Shown: positions 9,361-16,999 of the stretch, piece by piece
How positions within the stretch are numbered: position 1 is the first letter of the stretch
Layout: each line of letters begins with the position of its first letter
Assembly: GCA_022071945.1 (NCBI GenBank)
Contig: JAJVIN010000040.1
Coordinates: 1-64,000 of the forward strand
Direction: 5' to 3'
DNA from: Thermoanaerobaculia bacterium
GTDB lineage: Bacteria > Acidobacteriota > Thermoanaerobaculia > UBA5066
Length of the DNA: 64,000 nucleotides
The notes under the pieces: model-generated
Databases searched by the model: none
The model's input: the letters and a program-made list of their open reading frames with translations, nothing else
What the model was told of the DNA's origin: nothing
Made by a program: the position numbers and the translations under genes

Positions 9361-9389
9361 ATTTACAGGGGCTTAACCCGCTCTTTGAG
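9361..9389 (+). promoter_or_regulatory. Second, degenerate Pho-box facing the porin gene
   Basis: On the plus strand ATTTACA-gggg-CTTAACC-cgct-CTTTGAG repeats the same 11-bp spacing with weaker half-sites. It lies about 70-95 bases upstream of the phosphate-type porin, so both divergent units may be switched on together by PhoB. Confidence 0.5.
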
Positions 9390-9457
9390 CGGTCTTGGGC
9401 CCCGCCCCGCGACACTCCCGCCCATCCGGTCACCACGAAAAAGGAGAAACCTCGAGA

Positions 9458-10768
9458 ATGATTCCCCAGACCCTTCAGAGAGCGTTCGGAAGCCTCGCCA
9501 TCCTTCTTCTCCTCACCGCCAGCGCCGCCAGCGGGCAGGTGAACACCCTCTGGTACAAGGAAGTCACCCACGACGGGAGGATCTACGTCTTCAACACGCC
9601 CACCAAGTTCGACCTGTGGGAGAAGTCGCGGGACATGGGCGCGTCGTTGACGCGGATCGGACACGGGCCGAACGGCGAGACCGTCGTCTTCGAGAACGAG
9701 AACGCGCTCGATCTCTACAACTTGAAACACAACAAGGAATCGGAAGTCCGGCCTTACAAGGCTCCCGAGGCTCCCAAACCTGTCCTGCCGGCCAGCTTGA
9801 AGGTCGCCGACGGGGAGCTGAAGTTCGGGCTTCTCTTGCAGGCCTGGTACTTCGGCGACGACTCCAAACAGGCGTCGGGCTCCTCGTACCTCGGCAACCC
9901 GACGGGCGTGAACACCTTCCGGCTTCGCCGCGCGGAGATCAAGCTCTCCGGCAAGGTCACCCCGGCCTGGGGCTTCGAAGTCATGGTCGACCCCGCAAAG
10001 ACCCAGAACTTCTCAGCCGGAAGCGACGACAAGATCCTGCAGGACCTGGGGATCTCCTACCTTGGTTTGAAGGGACACGAGTTCACGCTCGGCCAGAAGA
10101 AGATCGCCATCACCGAGGAAGGTCTTCGCTCGTCGTCCGAGATCGATTTCGCGGAGCGTTCCCGGATCACCCGCGTCATCGGCGACCAGCGCCAGATGGG
10201 GTTCTTCTACAAGGGTGAATACGGCGCGAAGTTCGCCGCCCAGGCCTCGATCACATCGGGCCTGCCGTCCAACGTCGCCGGAACCTCCGATCGCCTCTTC
10301 TACGCGGCTCGCCTCGATTTCAAGGCCATCAAGGGGTTCGTGGCCGGCGTATCGGGCGGAACCGGAAACCAGGGCACCCAGGCCTTGACGCGCAACCGCC
10401 TCGGCGCTCACGTCCGCTGGGACGGAACGGACGAGCTCCCTCTCATGTTCCGCGGCGAGTACGGCGCGGCGACGGACGGACAGACGAATGGGACGGAGAT
10501 CGACCGCGACGGCTTCTATCTCTCCGCCCTCTACACGTTCGCCGAGCAGTTCCGGGTCGGCCTTCGCTACGAGGAGTACGACCCGAACAAGGACGTCGAC
10601 GGGGACAGCCTCTCGATCCTCACGGGCGGCTTCCACTACATGATCAAGGGTCGGAATATCAACATCAAGGCCGAGTGGTACGGCGTCGAACAGGAAGGCC
10701 GCAAGATCAACAACGTCCTCGACGAGAGATACAACCAGTTCGTGATCGCGGCGCAAGTCGCGTTCTGA
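9458..10768 (+). CDS. Phosphate/polyphosphate-selective porin (OprO/OprP family)
   Basis: The 436-residue outer-membrane protein starts with a signal peptide (MIPQTLQRAFGSLAILLLL..., cleavage after ASG). After a periplasmic N-terminal portion comes a beta-barrel whose strands match the Porin_O_P family: LKFGLLLQAWYFGD, FRLRRAEIKLSGKVTPAWGF, QKKIAITEEGLRSSSEIDFAERS. AAGGAG precedes the ATG; the open frame upstream lacks a ribosome site. Its position opposite pstS and the Pho-box-like repeats between them support a role in phosphate or polyphosphate uptake across the outer membrane. The substrate itself cannot be read from sequence. Confidence 0.85.
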   Translation: MIPQTLQRAFGSLAILLLLTASAASGQVNTLWYKEVTHDGRIYVFNTPTKFDLWEKSRDMGASLTRIGHGPNGETVVFENENALDLYNLKHNKESEVRPYKAPEAPKPVLPASLKVADGELKFGLLLQAWYFGDDSKQASGSSYLGNPTGVNTFRLRRAEIKLSGKVTPAWGFEVMVDPAKTQNFSAGSDDKILQDLGISYLGLKGHEFTLGQKKIAITEEGLRSSSEIDFAERSRITRVIGDQRQMGFFYKGEYGAKFAAQASITSGLPSNVAGTSDRLFYAARLDFKAIKGFVAGVSGGTGNQGTQALTRNRLGAHVRWDGTDELPLMFRGEYGAATDGQTNGTEIDRDGFYLSALYTFAEQFRVGLRYEEYDPNKDVDGDSLSILTGGFHYMIKGRNINIKAEWYGVEQEGRKINNVLDERYNQFVIAAQVAF

Positions 10769-10796
10769 GCCAGTCTCCTCCTCAGTTCCTCCAGAA

Positions 10797-10830
10797 CCCC
10801 CGGGCCAGATGGTCCGGGGGCATTCTTTTT
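10797..10830 (+). terminator. Rho-independent terminator after the porin gene
   Basis: CCCCCGGGCC and GGTCCGGGGG form a 10-bp stem with one G-U pair and the loop AGAT (10797-10820), followed by CATTCTTTTT. It lies 28 bases after the porin stop. Confidence 0.9.
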
Positions 10831-10851
10831 CTGGCTAGCGAGGCGGACGTC

Positions 10852-12159
10852 TCAGGTCCGGAGGGCCAGGAACTCCTGGCTTCGCTCGAAGCTCCCGACG
10901 CAGTCCTTGGCCCGGTAGACCTTTCCTCCCGCCTCGGCAACGAGCCGGTCGTAGGTTCGACAGAGCTGGATCAAGGCCGCGGAATTCGAACGGGTCACCG
11001 GGAAGTCGAGCGCGAGGGAATAGCCCTCGGGCGTGTAGGCGTTTCGGAATCGGTCGGCCCGGTGGCGCTTCAGGACGCCCAGATAGGAGACGACGCCGAG
11101 GCGGTGCTGGAGCTTGATCGCCTCCGTCAGAACGTCCAGCCCGCGCTCCTTCGGAACGAAGATCTGGTACTGGATGAAACCAAGCGGCCGGTACGCGCGG
11201 CGCCAGTCCGGGATCGAGTCGAGCAGGAAGTTGAAGTGAACGAGCGGCTGGCGGTAGCGGGTGTGACCGAGGAGCTTTCCAGCCCAGAACTTCCCGGTGT
11301 TGACGGCGTGCATCCCCAGATCGAAGGTGAAGAGCGCGAGAACCTGGGCGAGAAGGCCCTTCGGCACGATGCCGGCGATGGTCCCCGGGACCTCCTGATC
11401 CGCCAGATCAAAGCCCTTCCCGGCCGGGATCTCGCCCGCGGGAGTGTGGTTGGCGACGTGGACGGCGCTCCGGCCCAGGTCTGCCCCCGAGGGGTAGCAG
11501 TCGATCCAGGCAACCTGGTACTCCCACGTCTCCTTTCCGGACTCGAAGGCCGCGAGCGTCTCGGAAAGGGACGGCAGGGTGAACCCTTCGACGTCAAAGT
11601 ACCCGGTCTCGATCCTCTTCATTCCGAGCTCGATCTCGACGATCGGACCACGGGCGCCGTAGGCGGCCACGAACTCCTCGAGCCTCGGATCATCCTTCGG
11701 AATTCGAATCAGCTCCCCGCCCGGCCCGGCGGCCGTGATCGCCTCGAGGTGCTCACAGAATGAACCGCGCTTGTAGTGGTTCTTCCCGTGGATGTTGGCC
11801 GAGACGGCTCCCCCCATGGTGACGAACATCGTTCCCGGAACGACGGGCGGCCAGAAGCCGCGCGGCACGGCGTAGCGCCACAAATCGCCGATCGTCGCTC
11901 CGGCCTGGAGCTTCATCACGCCGCTCTCGGCATCCAGGGAGACCGCGTTGTTGAGCAGACTGAAGTCGATCACGGCGCCGCCCGGATGCGTCGCGACCGG
12001 TCCGTAAGAGCGCCCCGCCCCCCGGCAGACATAAGGCCGCCCTTCCGACTTGAAGCGCGCGACAAGCGCCTGGACCTCCTCGACCGTCCGGGGGCGATGA
12101 ACGTCGGAGAGCGAGAAGTTGTAGAGGCCGAATCCCTGAACCAGTTCCAGAGCCGTCAT
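10852..12159 (-). CDS. DprE1-like FAD-dependent oxidoreductase
   Basis: This 435-residue flavoprotein resembles decaprenylphosphoryl-beta-D-ribose 2'-oxidase (DprE1). The FAD-binding half has CRGAGRSYGP, VTMGGAVSANIHGKNH and the GSFCEHLEAI segment characteristic of that family, and a late YRAKD matches the region of the catalytic Lys418. The residue equivalent to the benzothiazinone-target Cys387 (GWNVCVDFP in Mycobacterium) reads GYSLALDFP, so the Cys is replaced by Ala. The protein ends soon after the YRAKD region, shorter than the mycobacterial enzyme. It overlaps the SDR gene by 4 bases (ATGA), the same pairing as dprE1-dprE2. Epimerisation of a polyprenyl-linked sugar is the likely job. 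Confidence 0.78.
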   Translation of the reverse strand: MTALELVQGFGLYNFSLSDVHRPRTVEEVQALVARFKSEGRPYVCRGAGRSYGPVATHPGGAVIDFSLLNNAVSLDAESGVMKLQAGATIGDLWRYAVPRGFWPPVVPGTMFVTMGGAVSANIHGKNHYKRGSFCEHLEAITAAGPGGELIRIPKDDPRLEEFVAAYGARGPIVEIELGMKRIETGYFDVEGFTLPSLSETLAAFESGKETWEYQVAWIDCYPSGADLGRSAVHVANHTPAGEIPAGKGFDLADQEVPGTIAGIVPKGLLAQVLALFTFDLGMHAVNTGKFWAGKLLGHTRYRQPLVHFNFLLDSIPDWRRAYRPLGFIQYQIFVPKERGLDVLTEAIKLQHRLGVVSYLGVLKRHRADRFRNAYTPEGYSLALDFPVTRSNSAALIQLCRTYDRLVAEAGGKVYRAKDCVGSFERSQEFLALRT

Positions 12160-12899
12160 GGAGGGCCAACCCGCTTGAAGACGAATCTCGGGATGTGCCT
12201 CAGGATCAGCCCGAGGATCCCCCACCGCCGGTAGACGTAGAAGACCTCGTGTCCCTTGTCGACGCGCCGGTCGATCGTGGCGGCGGCCTCCTCGGGAGAG
12301 GCGGCCCAGAAGACCCCGGAACGCCCCGCGATCATCTTCGTCAGGACGAATCCGGGCTTGACCGTGACGACTTGCACGCCGAAGGGATGGAGGCGATTCC
12401 TCAGCCCCTCGAGATAAGTGGTCAATCCCGCCTTGGAGGCACAGTAGGCCGGGTTCAGCTTCCGGCCGCGGTCGCCCGCGATCGAAGAGATGCCGACCAG
12501 CTGCCCCTTCCCCGCGAGACGAAAGTAGTTGCCCGCGATGCCGAGCAACTGAACGGCGGCGACGGTATTCACCTGGAACATCTCGGCGTCGTCTTCGGGA
12601 ACCGAGGTGACGCCGTCCGTCGCGTGCATGATCCCGGCCACGTAGACGAACTGGTCACAGTGGCCGATCGCACGGACGGCCTCGTCAAACGCCGGCCCGA
12701 GACGGGAGTTGTCGCGGAAGTCGCAGACGACTCCCCGGAGGGTGGCCGCGGGGAACCGGCTCGAAAGACCACCCAGAAGCGCGTCGAGCTTGGCCGGGTC
12801 ACGTCCGAGAATTGCGACCCAGTACCCCTTGCTTGCATGAAGCTCCGCCAGAGCCTTTCCGATTCCGTCGGTGGCTCCGGCCAGGATGACTCTCTTCAC
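12156..12899 (-). CDS. DprE2-like short-chain dehydrogenase/reductase
   Basis: This 247-residue SDR has the nucleotide-binding GATDGIG motif at residues 8-14, the catalytic Ser in ISSIAGDRGRK and the YCASK pair. In mycobacteria DprE2 reduces the 2'-keto sugar made by DprE1, and this gene directly precedes and overlaps a DprE1-like gene, so a two-step epimerase is likely. The start is GTG with GAAGGA just upstream. A -10-like TAGAAT lies about 55 bases before it (plus-strand 12954-12959). General SDR activity is certain; the DprE2 role rests on context. Confidence 0.75.
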   Translation of the reverse strand: MKRVILAGATDGIGKALAELHASKGYWVAILGRDPAKLDALLGGLSSRFPAATLRGVVCDFRDNSRLGPAFDEAVRAIGHCDQFVYVAGIMHATDGVTSVPEDDAEMFQVNTVAAVQLLGIAGNYFRLAGKGQLVGISSIAGDRGRKLNPAYCASKAGLTTYLEGLRNRLHPFGVQVVTVKPGFVLTKMIAGRSGVFWAASPEEAAATIDRRVDKGHEVFYVYRRWGILGLILRHIPRFVFKRVGPP

Positions 12900-12980
12900 G
12901 AATCCTTCCCCGGGCTCCCGGCCTCGCTTGCGGGCGGAAGCCCTGACTCCCCCATTCTAGAGTCTCCGCCTCCCCCCGCC

Positions 12981-13009
12981 TTGCCTTCGCGGATCTCAAG
13001 GGATAAACT
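12981..13009 (+). promoter_or_regulatory. Candidate promoter of the rrf2-hemerythrin unit
   Basis: TTGCCT (12981-12986) and TAAACT (13004-13009) are separated by 17 bases, a good sigma70-type arrangement 19 bases before the GTG of the Rrf2 gene. Confidence 0.5.
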
Positions 13010-13028
13010 CATCCACAGAGAGTTTGAA

Positions 13029-13484
13029 GTGATCTCGAAGACCGCGCGCTACGCCCTCCGGATCCTGGGTTATCTCGTCGAGAGGCCCGGGGAACGCATC
13101 CAGGGCGACCAGATCGCCCTGGCGACGGGAGTTCCGTCGAACTACCTCTCGAAGATCCTCAATCAGCTTCGAAAGCAGCGGATCGTCGAGAGCCAGAAGG
13201 GGTGGGGCGGAGGGTTCGTCCTGGCCCCGAGATCGGGCCGCATCCCCATCCTTGACGTCGTCGAGCTCTTCGACGGCCGGATTCCCCAGAGGGAGTGCGT
13301 CTTCAACCTCGGGCTGTGTGACGCGAGTCACCCCTGCCCGCTCCACGATCACTGGGCTCAGATCTCGACGCAACTCGACGGGATGCTGCGAACCGTCACC
13401 GTCGGCGAACTCGGAACCGTGAACCTCGAAAACGGCGCCCAGAAGCGCCCTCGCAGAAAAGCGAACGGGACCCGCTCCCGCTGA
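13029..13484 (+). CDS. Rrf2-family transcriptional regulator
   Basis: The 151-residue protein begins at a GTG giving ISKTARYALRILGYL, the standard Rrf2 N-terminus. A winged helix with LATGVPSNYLSKILNQLRKQ and the wing GWGGGFVLA follows. Three cysteines lie in CVFNLGLCDASHPC (spacing C-x6-C-x5-C), close to the cluster-binding pattern of IscR/NsrR, so an Fe-S cluster sensing nitric oxide, oxygen or cluster status is likely. It is followed after 23 bases by a hemerythrin gene, which favours a nitrosative or oxidative-stress role. The open frame extends far upstream antisense to the SDR gene, but that part is not coding. Confidence 0.85.
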   Translation: MISKTARYALRILGYLVERPGERIQGDQIALATGVPSNYLSKILNQLRKQRIVESQKGWGGGFVLAPRSGRIPILDVVELFDGRIPQRECVFNLGLCDASHPCPLHDHWAQISTQLDGMLRTVTVGELGTVNLENGAQKRPRRKANGTRSR

Positions 13485-13507
13485 ATCGAAGACCACAAGG
13501 AGATCAC

Positions 13508-14107
13508 ATGCGTGCTGCCATCGACATCCTCATGAAGGAACACCGGTTCATCGAAGAGGTGGCCGGGGCCCTGGATACTCTCGTCCTCAGCGTCCGGGAC
13601 GGTCTCGTGCCCGACCGGCAGGTTCTCGCGCGGTTCGGCGCCTTCCTTCGCGACTACGTGGACCGGGCGCACCACGGCAAGGAGGAGGACCGGCTCTTCG
13701 TCAGGATGACCGAGCATGGTTTTCCCGCGGAGTACGGCCCGATCGGCGTGATGCTGGCCGATCACGTCGAGGGGCGAAGCCACACGCGCGCCATCATCGA
13801 TCTCGGGGCGGGGGATGGACCGCTCTCGGAGGGCGATCTCTCTCGACTGGTGTCGGCGGGGTCCGCGTACGTTCCCCTCATTCGCTCGCATATCGGCAAG
13901 GAGGACAACATCCTCTACCCGATGGCGATGCGCGTATTGCCCGTGCCCGTGCTCGACCAGCTCGAGAAGGAGTTCTTCGAGTTCGACAGGCTCCAGATCG
14001 GGACTGCGAAGCTCGAGGAGTACGTCGCGGCCGGCAAGGACTTGGTGGCTCGCTTCCCGCCCGACCCGGCGCGCGTCCACCCGGTCTTCATGGGATGCCA
14101 TAGCTGA
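13508..14107 (+). CDS. Hemerythrin HHE-domain protein
   Basis: This 199-residue helical protein carries the di-iron ligand set of the hemerythrin fold: His in MKEHRFIEE, His and Glu in RAHHGKEEDRLF, His in LADHVEGR and His/Glu in RSHIGKEDNILYP. Such proteins bind oxygen or NO, or repair Fe-S centres (compare YtfE/RIC). AAGGAG precedes the ATG. With the Rrf2 regulator upstream it looks like a regulator-effector pair responding to NO or oxygen. Which gas it handles cannot be told from the sequence. Confidence 0.88.
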   Translation: MRAAIDILMKEHRFIEEVAGALDTLVLSVRDGLVPDRQVLARFGAFLRDYVDRAHHGKEEDRLFVRMTEHGFPAEYGPIGVMLADHVEGRSHTRAIIDLGAGDGPLSEGDLSRLVSAGSAYVPLIRSHIGKEDNILYPMAMRVLPVPVLDQLEKEFFEFDRLQIGTAKLEEYVAAGKDLVARFPPDPARVHPVFMGCHS

Positions 14108-14151
14108 GGCCTGTCCGCGGCTGATCGGCCGATCTGGGCGAGAATCCGCCC

Positions 14152-14583
14152 ATGCTCCCGACCGATTTCGCGCTCTTTCCAATCGACGACGACTCGAGGC
14201 TCTTCATCTCTCCGGCGATCACCGACTGGAGCATCGTCAGGACCGCGGGCATCGAGGTCGTGCTCGACATGGAAGGGGGACTCGACCTCGGGGTACCGAC
14301 GATCCCGAACGAGGTCCTCTACGTGTATTTCCCGTTCAACGACGGCGGGCTTCCCGATCTGGCTCGCCTCAGGGCCGTCGGCTCCCTCGGGGCGAGCCTC
14401 GTTCGGGCGGGAGAGAAGGTGCTGTCTCACTGCGGGCTCGGCTTCAATCGCTCCGCTCTCGTCGCGGGTCTGGTCCTCGTCGAGCTCGGGATGAAGGGAA
14501 CCGAAGCCGTTACCAGGCTTCGCGAGAGGCGTCCGGGGGCGCTCTTCAACGAGGATTTCGCGGCCTACCTCTCCGGGCTCTAA
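14152..14583 (+). CDS. Dual-specificity/tyrosine phosphatase-like protein
   Basis: The 143-residue protein contains HCGLGFNRSALVAG, the Cys-x5-Arg P-loop of cysteine-dependent phosphatases, and an upstream Asp-bearing segment (YFPFNDGGLPD) that can supply the general acid. This is about the minimum size for a dual-specificity phosphatase domain. There is no signal peptide or membrane helix. Shine-Dalgarno is absent; a GAGAAT hexamer stands 6 bases before the ATG. Its substrate is unknown. The window also holds protein kinases, but nothing links them directly. Confidence 0.75.
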   Translation: MLPTDFALFPIDDDSRLFISPAITDWSIVRTAGIEVVLDMEGGLDLGVPTIPNEVLYVYFPFNDGGLPDLARLRAVGSLGASLVRAGEKVLSHCGLGFNRSALVAGLVLVELGMKGTEAVTRLRERRPGALFNEDFAAYLSGL

Positions 14584-14586
14584 CAT
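14581..14586 (+). promoter_or_regulatory. -10-like hexamer TAACAT before the SnoaL-like gene
   Basis: TAACAT overlaps the stop codon of the preceding gene and stands 6 bases before the ATG at 14593, with no Shine-Dalgarno between. This fits a leaderless start. Confidence 0.35.
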
Positions 14587-14592
14587 CGGGTC

Positions 14593-15087
14593 ATGCGCAA
14601 GCGAATCCTTCTCGTCGTCGCGCTCGCAGTCCTCGCCCTGCCGGCCGCAAGCCAGCCCCCCGGAAAGGCCGCGGTGGAAAAGGTCCTCGACTCCTGGCAC
14701 CGCGCCGCGGCCGAGGCCAACGAGGCGGCCTACTTCGAGCTCATGGCGCCCGACGCGGTCTTTCTTGGCACCGACGCCACCGAGAGGTGGACGCGTGACG
14801 AGTTCCGCGCCTGGGCGAAGCCTTTCTTCTCGCGTGGAAAGGCCTGGAGCTTTTCGGCCACGAAGCGCTGGGTCTCGCTCTCACCTGACGGAAAGACGGC
14901 CTGGTTCGACGAACGGCTCGACACGGCGAACATGGGACCGTGTCGAGGCAGCGGCGTCCTCACGCTCGAGAAGGCAGGCTGGCGAATCGCGCAGTACAAC
15001 CTCTCGATCCCGATCCCGAACGACCTGGTTGGAGACTTCGTGAAGAGGATCGCCGATCAGGGCGCCCGCCCGGCCGCATCGCCCTAG
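14593..15087 (+). CDS. Exported SnoaL/NTF2-like domain protein
   Basis: The 164-residue product has a signal peptide (MRKRILLVVALAVLALPAAS) followed by a SnoaL/DUF4440-type NTF2-like fold: VLDSWHRAAAEANEAAYFELMAPDAVFLGTD at the front and GVLTLEKAGWRIAQYNLSIPIPND at the back. Proteins of this kind are often annotated as calcium/calmodulin-kinase-II-association-like or unknown. A periplasmic location is inferred. No catalytic set is evident and no function is assigned. Confidence 0.75.
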   Translation: MRKRILLVVALAVLALPAASQPPGKAAVEKVLDSWHRAAAEANEAAYFELMAPDAVFLGTDATERWTRDEFRAWAKPFFSRGKAWSFSATKRWVSLSPDGKTAWFDERLDTANMGPCRGSGVLTLEKAGWRIAQYNLSIPIPNDLVGDFVKRIADQGARPAASP

Positions 15088-15117
15088 CCCCGGCAGTCGA
15101 TCCGCAAGGAAGCGCTC

Positions 15118-15615
15118 TCAGCGCGCGGCCGCCTCCAGAACTCGCTTCCTTGTGTAGGCCACCAGCCCTCCTGCGTCGATGATGGCCTGCCTGGCGGCGG
15201 GGAGCTTCTCCACAGCGAAGGTCTTCCCCGTCGTGTTGTTCACGACCGCCTCGAGCCCGAGCTCGAGCTCGTCGCCCTCGCTGGCCTCGATCTCCGGAAC
15301 GATGAAGATCTTCAGGCCGAGGTTGATCGAGTTCTGCAGGAAGATCCTCGCGATCCCCTTCGCCACGACCGCGAGGTCATAGCCCACGAGACACGAGACC
15401 GCCTGCTCGCGCGAGGAGCCGCAACCGAAGTTATTCCCGGCGACGAGGACCGAGCCCTTCGGGATTTCTCCGGACGTGAGCGCCTTGTTCAGTTCCTTCT
15501 CGTTGGCGAAGGCGAACTGCGGAGTCTCGGACGGCAGCACCGTCGCCATGTAGCGGCCGGGGTAGATCACGTCGGTGGAGATGTCGTCCCCGAACAGAGC
15601 CACGACCTTTCCCAT
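15118..15615 (-). CDS. Aconitase-family dehydratase small subunit (LeuD-like)
   Basis: This 165-residue swivel subunit has GNNFGCGSSREQA, the active-site signature of isopropylmalate/homoaconitate isomerase small subunits of the archaeal type. The substrate-recognition loop after DDISTDVIYPGR reads Y-M-A-T, which is neither the YLRT form linked to homoaconitase nor the YLV-type form linked to isopropylmalate isomerase. Its ATG lies 1 base from the large-subunit stop. It should form a heterodimer with the upstream gene to dehydrate and rehydrate a 2-hydroxyacid. 3-Isopropylmalate, citramalate and homocitrate are all possible. Confidence 0.88.
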   Translation of the reverse strand: MGKVVALFGDDISTDVIYPGRYMATVLPSETPQFAFANEKELNKALTSGEIPKGSVLVAGNNFGCGSSREQAVSCLVGYDLAVVAKGIARIFLQNSINLGLKIFIVPEIEASEGDELELGLEAVVNNTTGKTFAVEKLPAARQAIIDAGGLVAYTRKRVLEAAAR

Positions 15616-15616
15616 C

Positions 15617-16909
15617 TCAGTTCGCCTCCTTCCGAGGATCGGTGATGACGCCCGTGATCGCGGAGGCAGCCGCGACCGCCGGCGAGCAGAGAAAAACCTC
15701 CGAGTTCGGGTTTCCCATCCGCCCCTTGAAGTTGCGGTTCGTCGTGGAGAGAGCCGTCTCGCCATCGCCGAGCGCTCCCTCGTGAACGCCCAGACACGGC
15801 CCGCAGCCGGGGTTCATGACAACGGCTCCGGCCTTCATGAAGTCCCCGATCAGCCCCTTCGTCAGGGCCTGCGCGAAGATCCGGCCCGAGGCCGGAAAGA
15901 CCAGCATCCGCGTCCCCTGGGCCACTTTCTTGCCGCGGAGGATCTCCGCCGCGATCTCGAGATCGTCCAGCCGCCCGTTCGTGCACGAGCCGATCACGAT
16001 CTGGTGGACCTTCTTTCCCGTGACGCCGTCAACGGATTTCACGTTGTCGACCGTGTGCGGGCAGGCGATCTGCGGCGCGAGCTCCGAGACGTCGATCTCG
16101 ATGACCCGTTCATACGCGGCATCCGGGTCGGGAACCACGAGCTCGATGGGATCCGTCACGGAGGCTTCCTCGCGAAGGTACCGGAGGGTCTCCTCGTCCG
16201 ACGGAACGATGCCCGACGTGGCCCCCGCCTCGACCGACATGTTGCAGATGACGAGCCGGCCGGACGTCGACATCTTCCGGATCGTTTCGCCATGAAACTC
16301 GAGCACGCGGAAATTGGCGCCCTGTGCCGTCAGCTTGCCGATCAGATGGAGGATCAGGTCCTTCGGCCCGACGAAATCGGGGAACTCCCCCGAGACGACG
16401 ACCTTGATCGTCGACGGGACCTCGATGTTGACCGCCACCCCGAGGGCCCACGCGCTCGCCATCTCGGTCGCGCCGATCCCGAAGGAAAACGCCCCGAGAG
16501 CGCCGTGGCTCGTCGTGTGGCTATCGGTGCCCACGATGACCTGACCGGGCCGCACGTATCCGTACTCGGGCAGGATCTGGTGGCAGATGCCGCCGACATC
16601 GCCTCTCACGTCGTGGAACTTCCCGATCGCCTGGGCGGTCACGAACTCGCGGATCTTCTTCTGGTTGGTGGCCGTCTTCGGCGACTCGGCCGGTACCCGG
16701 TGGTCGAAGATGATGGCGATGCGGGCGGGATCCCACGGCTTGGGCTCGATGCCGGTCCCCGCGTAGATCTCCTGGAACTGGTTGATGACGAGCGCGGCGT
16801 TCTCGTGAGACATCGCGAGATCGACCCGCGGCTCGACGACATCTCCGGCGCGCACCTCGGTTTGTGAGGAGGCGCGCGCCAGGATCTTCTCGACGACGGT
16901 CATGGGCAT
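15617..16909 (-). CDS. Aconitase-family dehydratase large subunit (LeuC-like)
   Basis: This 430-residue subunit carries the three [4Fe-4S] ligand cysteines, in IGSCTNGR and PGCGPCLG, and the GTDSHTTSHGALG motif. It is of the short LeuC/homoaconitase type rather than the long aconitase type. AAGGAG lies 6 bases before the first of two close ATG codons. Its neighbours are a CoA transferase, an HMG-CoA-lyase-like enzyme and a decarboxylating dehydrogenase, with no 2-isopropylmalate synthase present. The gene is therefore probably not plain leucine biosynthesis; a citramalate/citraconate/3-methylmalate isomerase fits the context. Confidence 0.88.
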   Translation of the reverse strand: MPMTVVEKILARASSQTEVRAGDVVEPRVDLAMSHENAALVINQFQEIYAGTGIEPKPWDPARIAIIFDHRVPAESPKTATNQKKIREFVTAQAIGKFHDVRGDVGGICHQILPEYGYVRPGQVIVGTDSHTTSHGALGAFSFGIGATEMASAWALGVAVNIEVPSTIKVVVSGEFPDFVGPKDLILHLIGKLTAQGANFRVLEFHGETIRKMSTSGRLVICNMSVEAGATSGIVPSDEETLRYLREEASVTDPIELVVPDPDAAYERVIEIDVSELAPQIACPHTVDNVKSVDGVTGKKVHQIVIGSCTNGRLDDLEIAAEILRGKKVAQGTRMLVFPASGRIFAQALTKGLIGDFMKAGAVVMNPGCGPCLGVHEGALGDGETALSTTNRNFKGRMGNPNSEVFLCSPAVAAASAITGVITDPRKEAN

Positions 16910-16934
16910 GGGCAACTCCTTGATCTTCTGGCGC

Positions 16935-16996
16935 GGCGCGCCAACCACGGCTGGCGCGCCAACTACGGCTGGCGCGCCACCTGTGGTTGGCGCGCC
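16935..16996. repeat. 18-bp tandem repeat with GGCGCGCC cores
   Basis: GGCGCGCC recurs at 16935, 16953, 16971 and 16989, an exact 18-bp period. The first two units read GGCGCGCCAAC(C/T)ACGGCT. The outer copies are also mirrored: GGCGCGCCAACCAC (16935-16948) is the exact reverse complement of GTGGTTGGCGCGCC (16983-16996), so the block can fold into a 14-bp stem. It fills the 90-base gap between the CoA-transferase stop and the LeuC-like start. A role as an attenuator, processing or mRNA-stability element is possible. Confidence 0.85.
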
Positions 16997-16999
16997 TTC

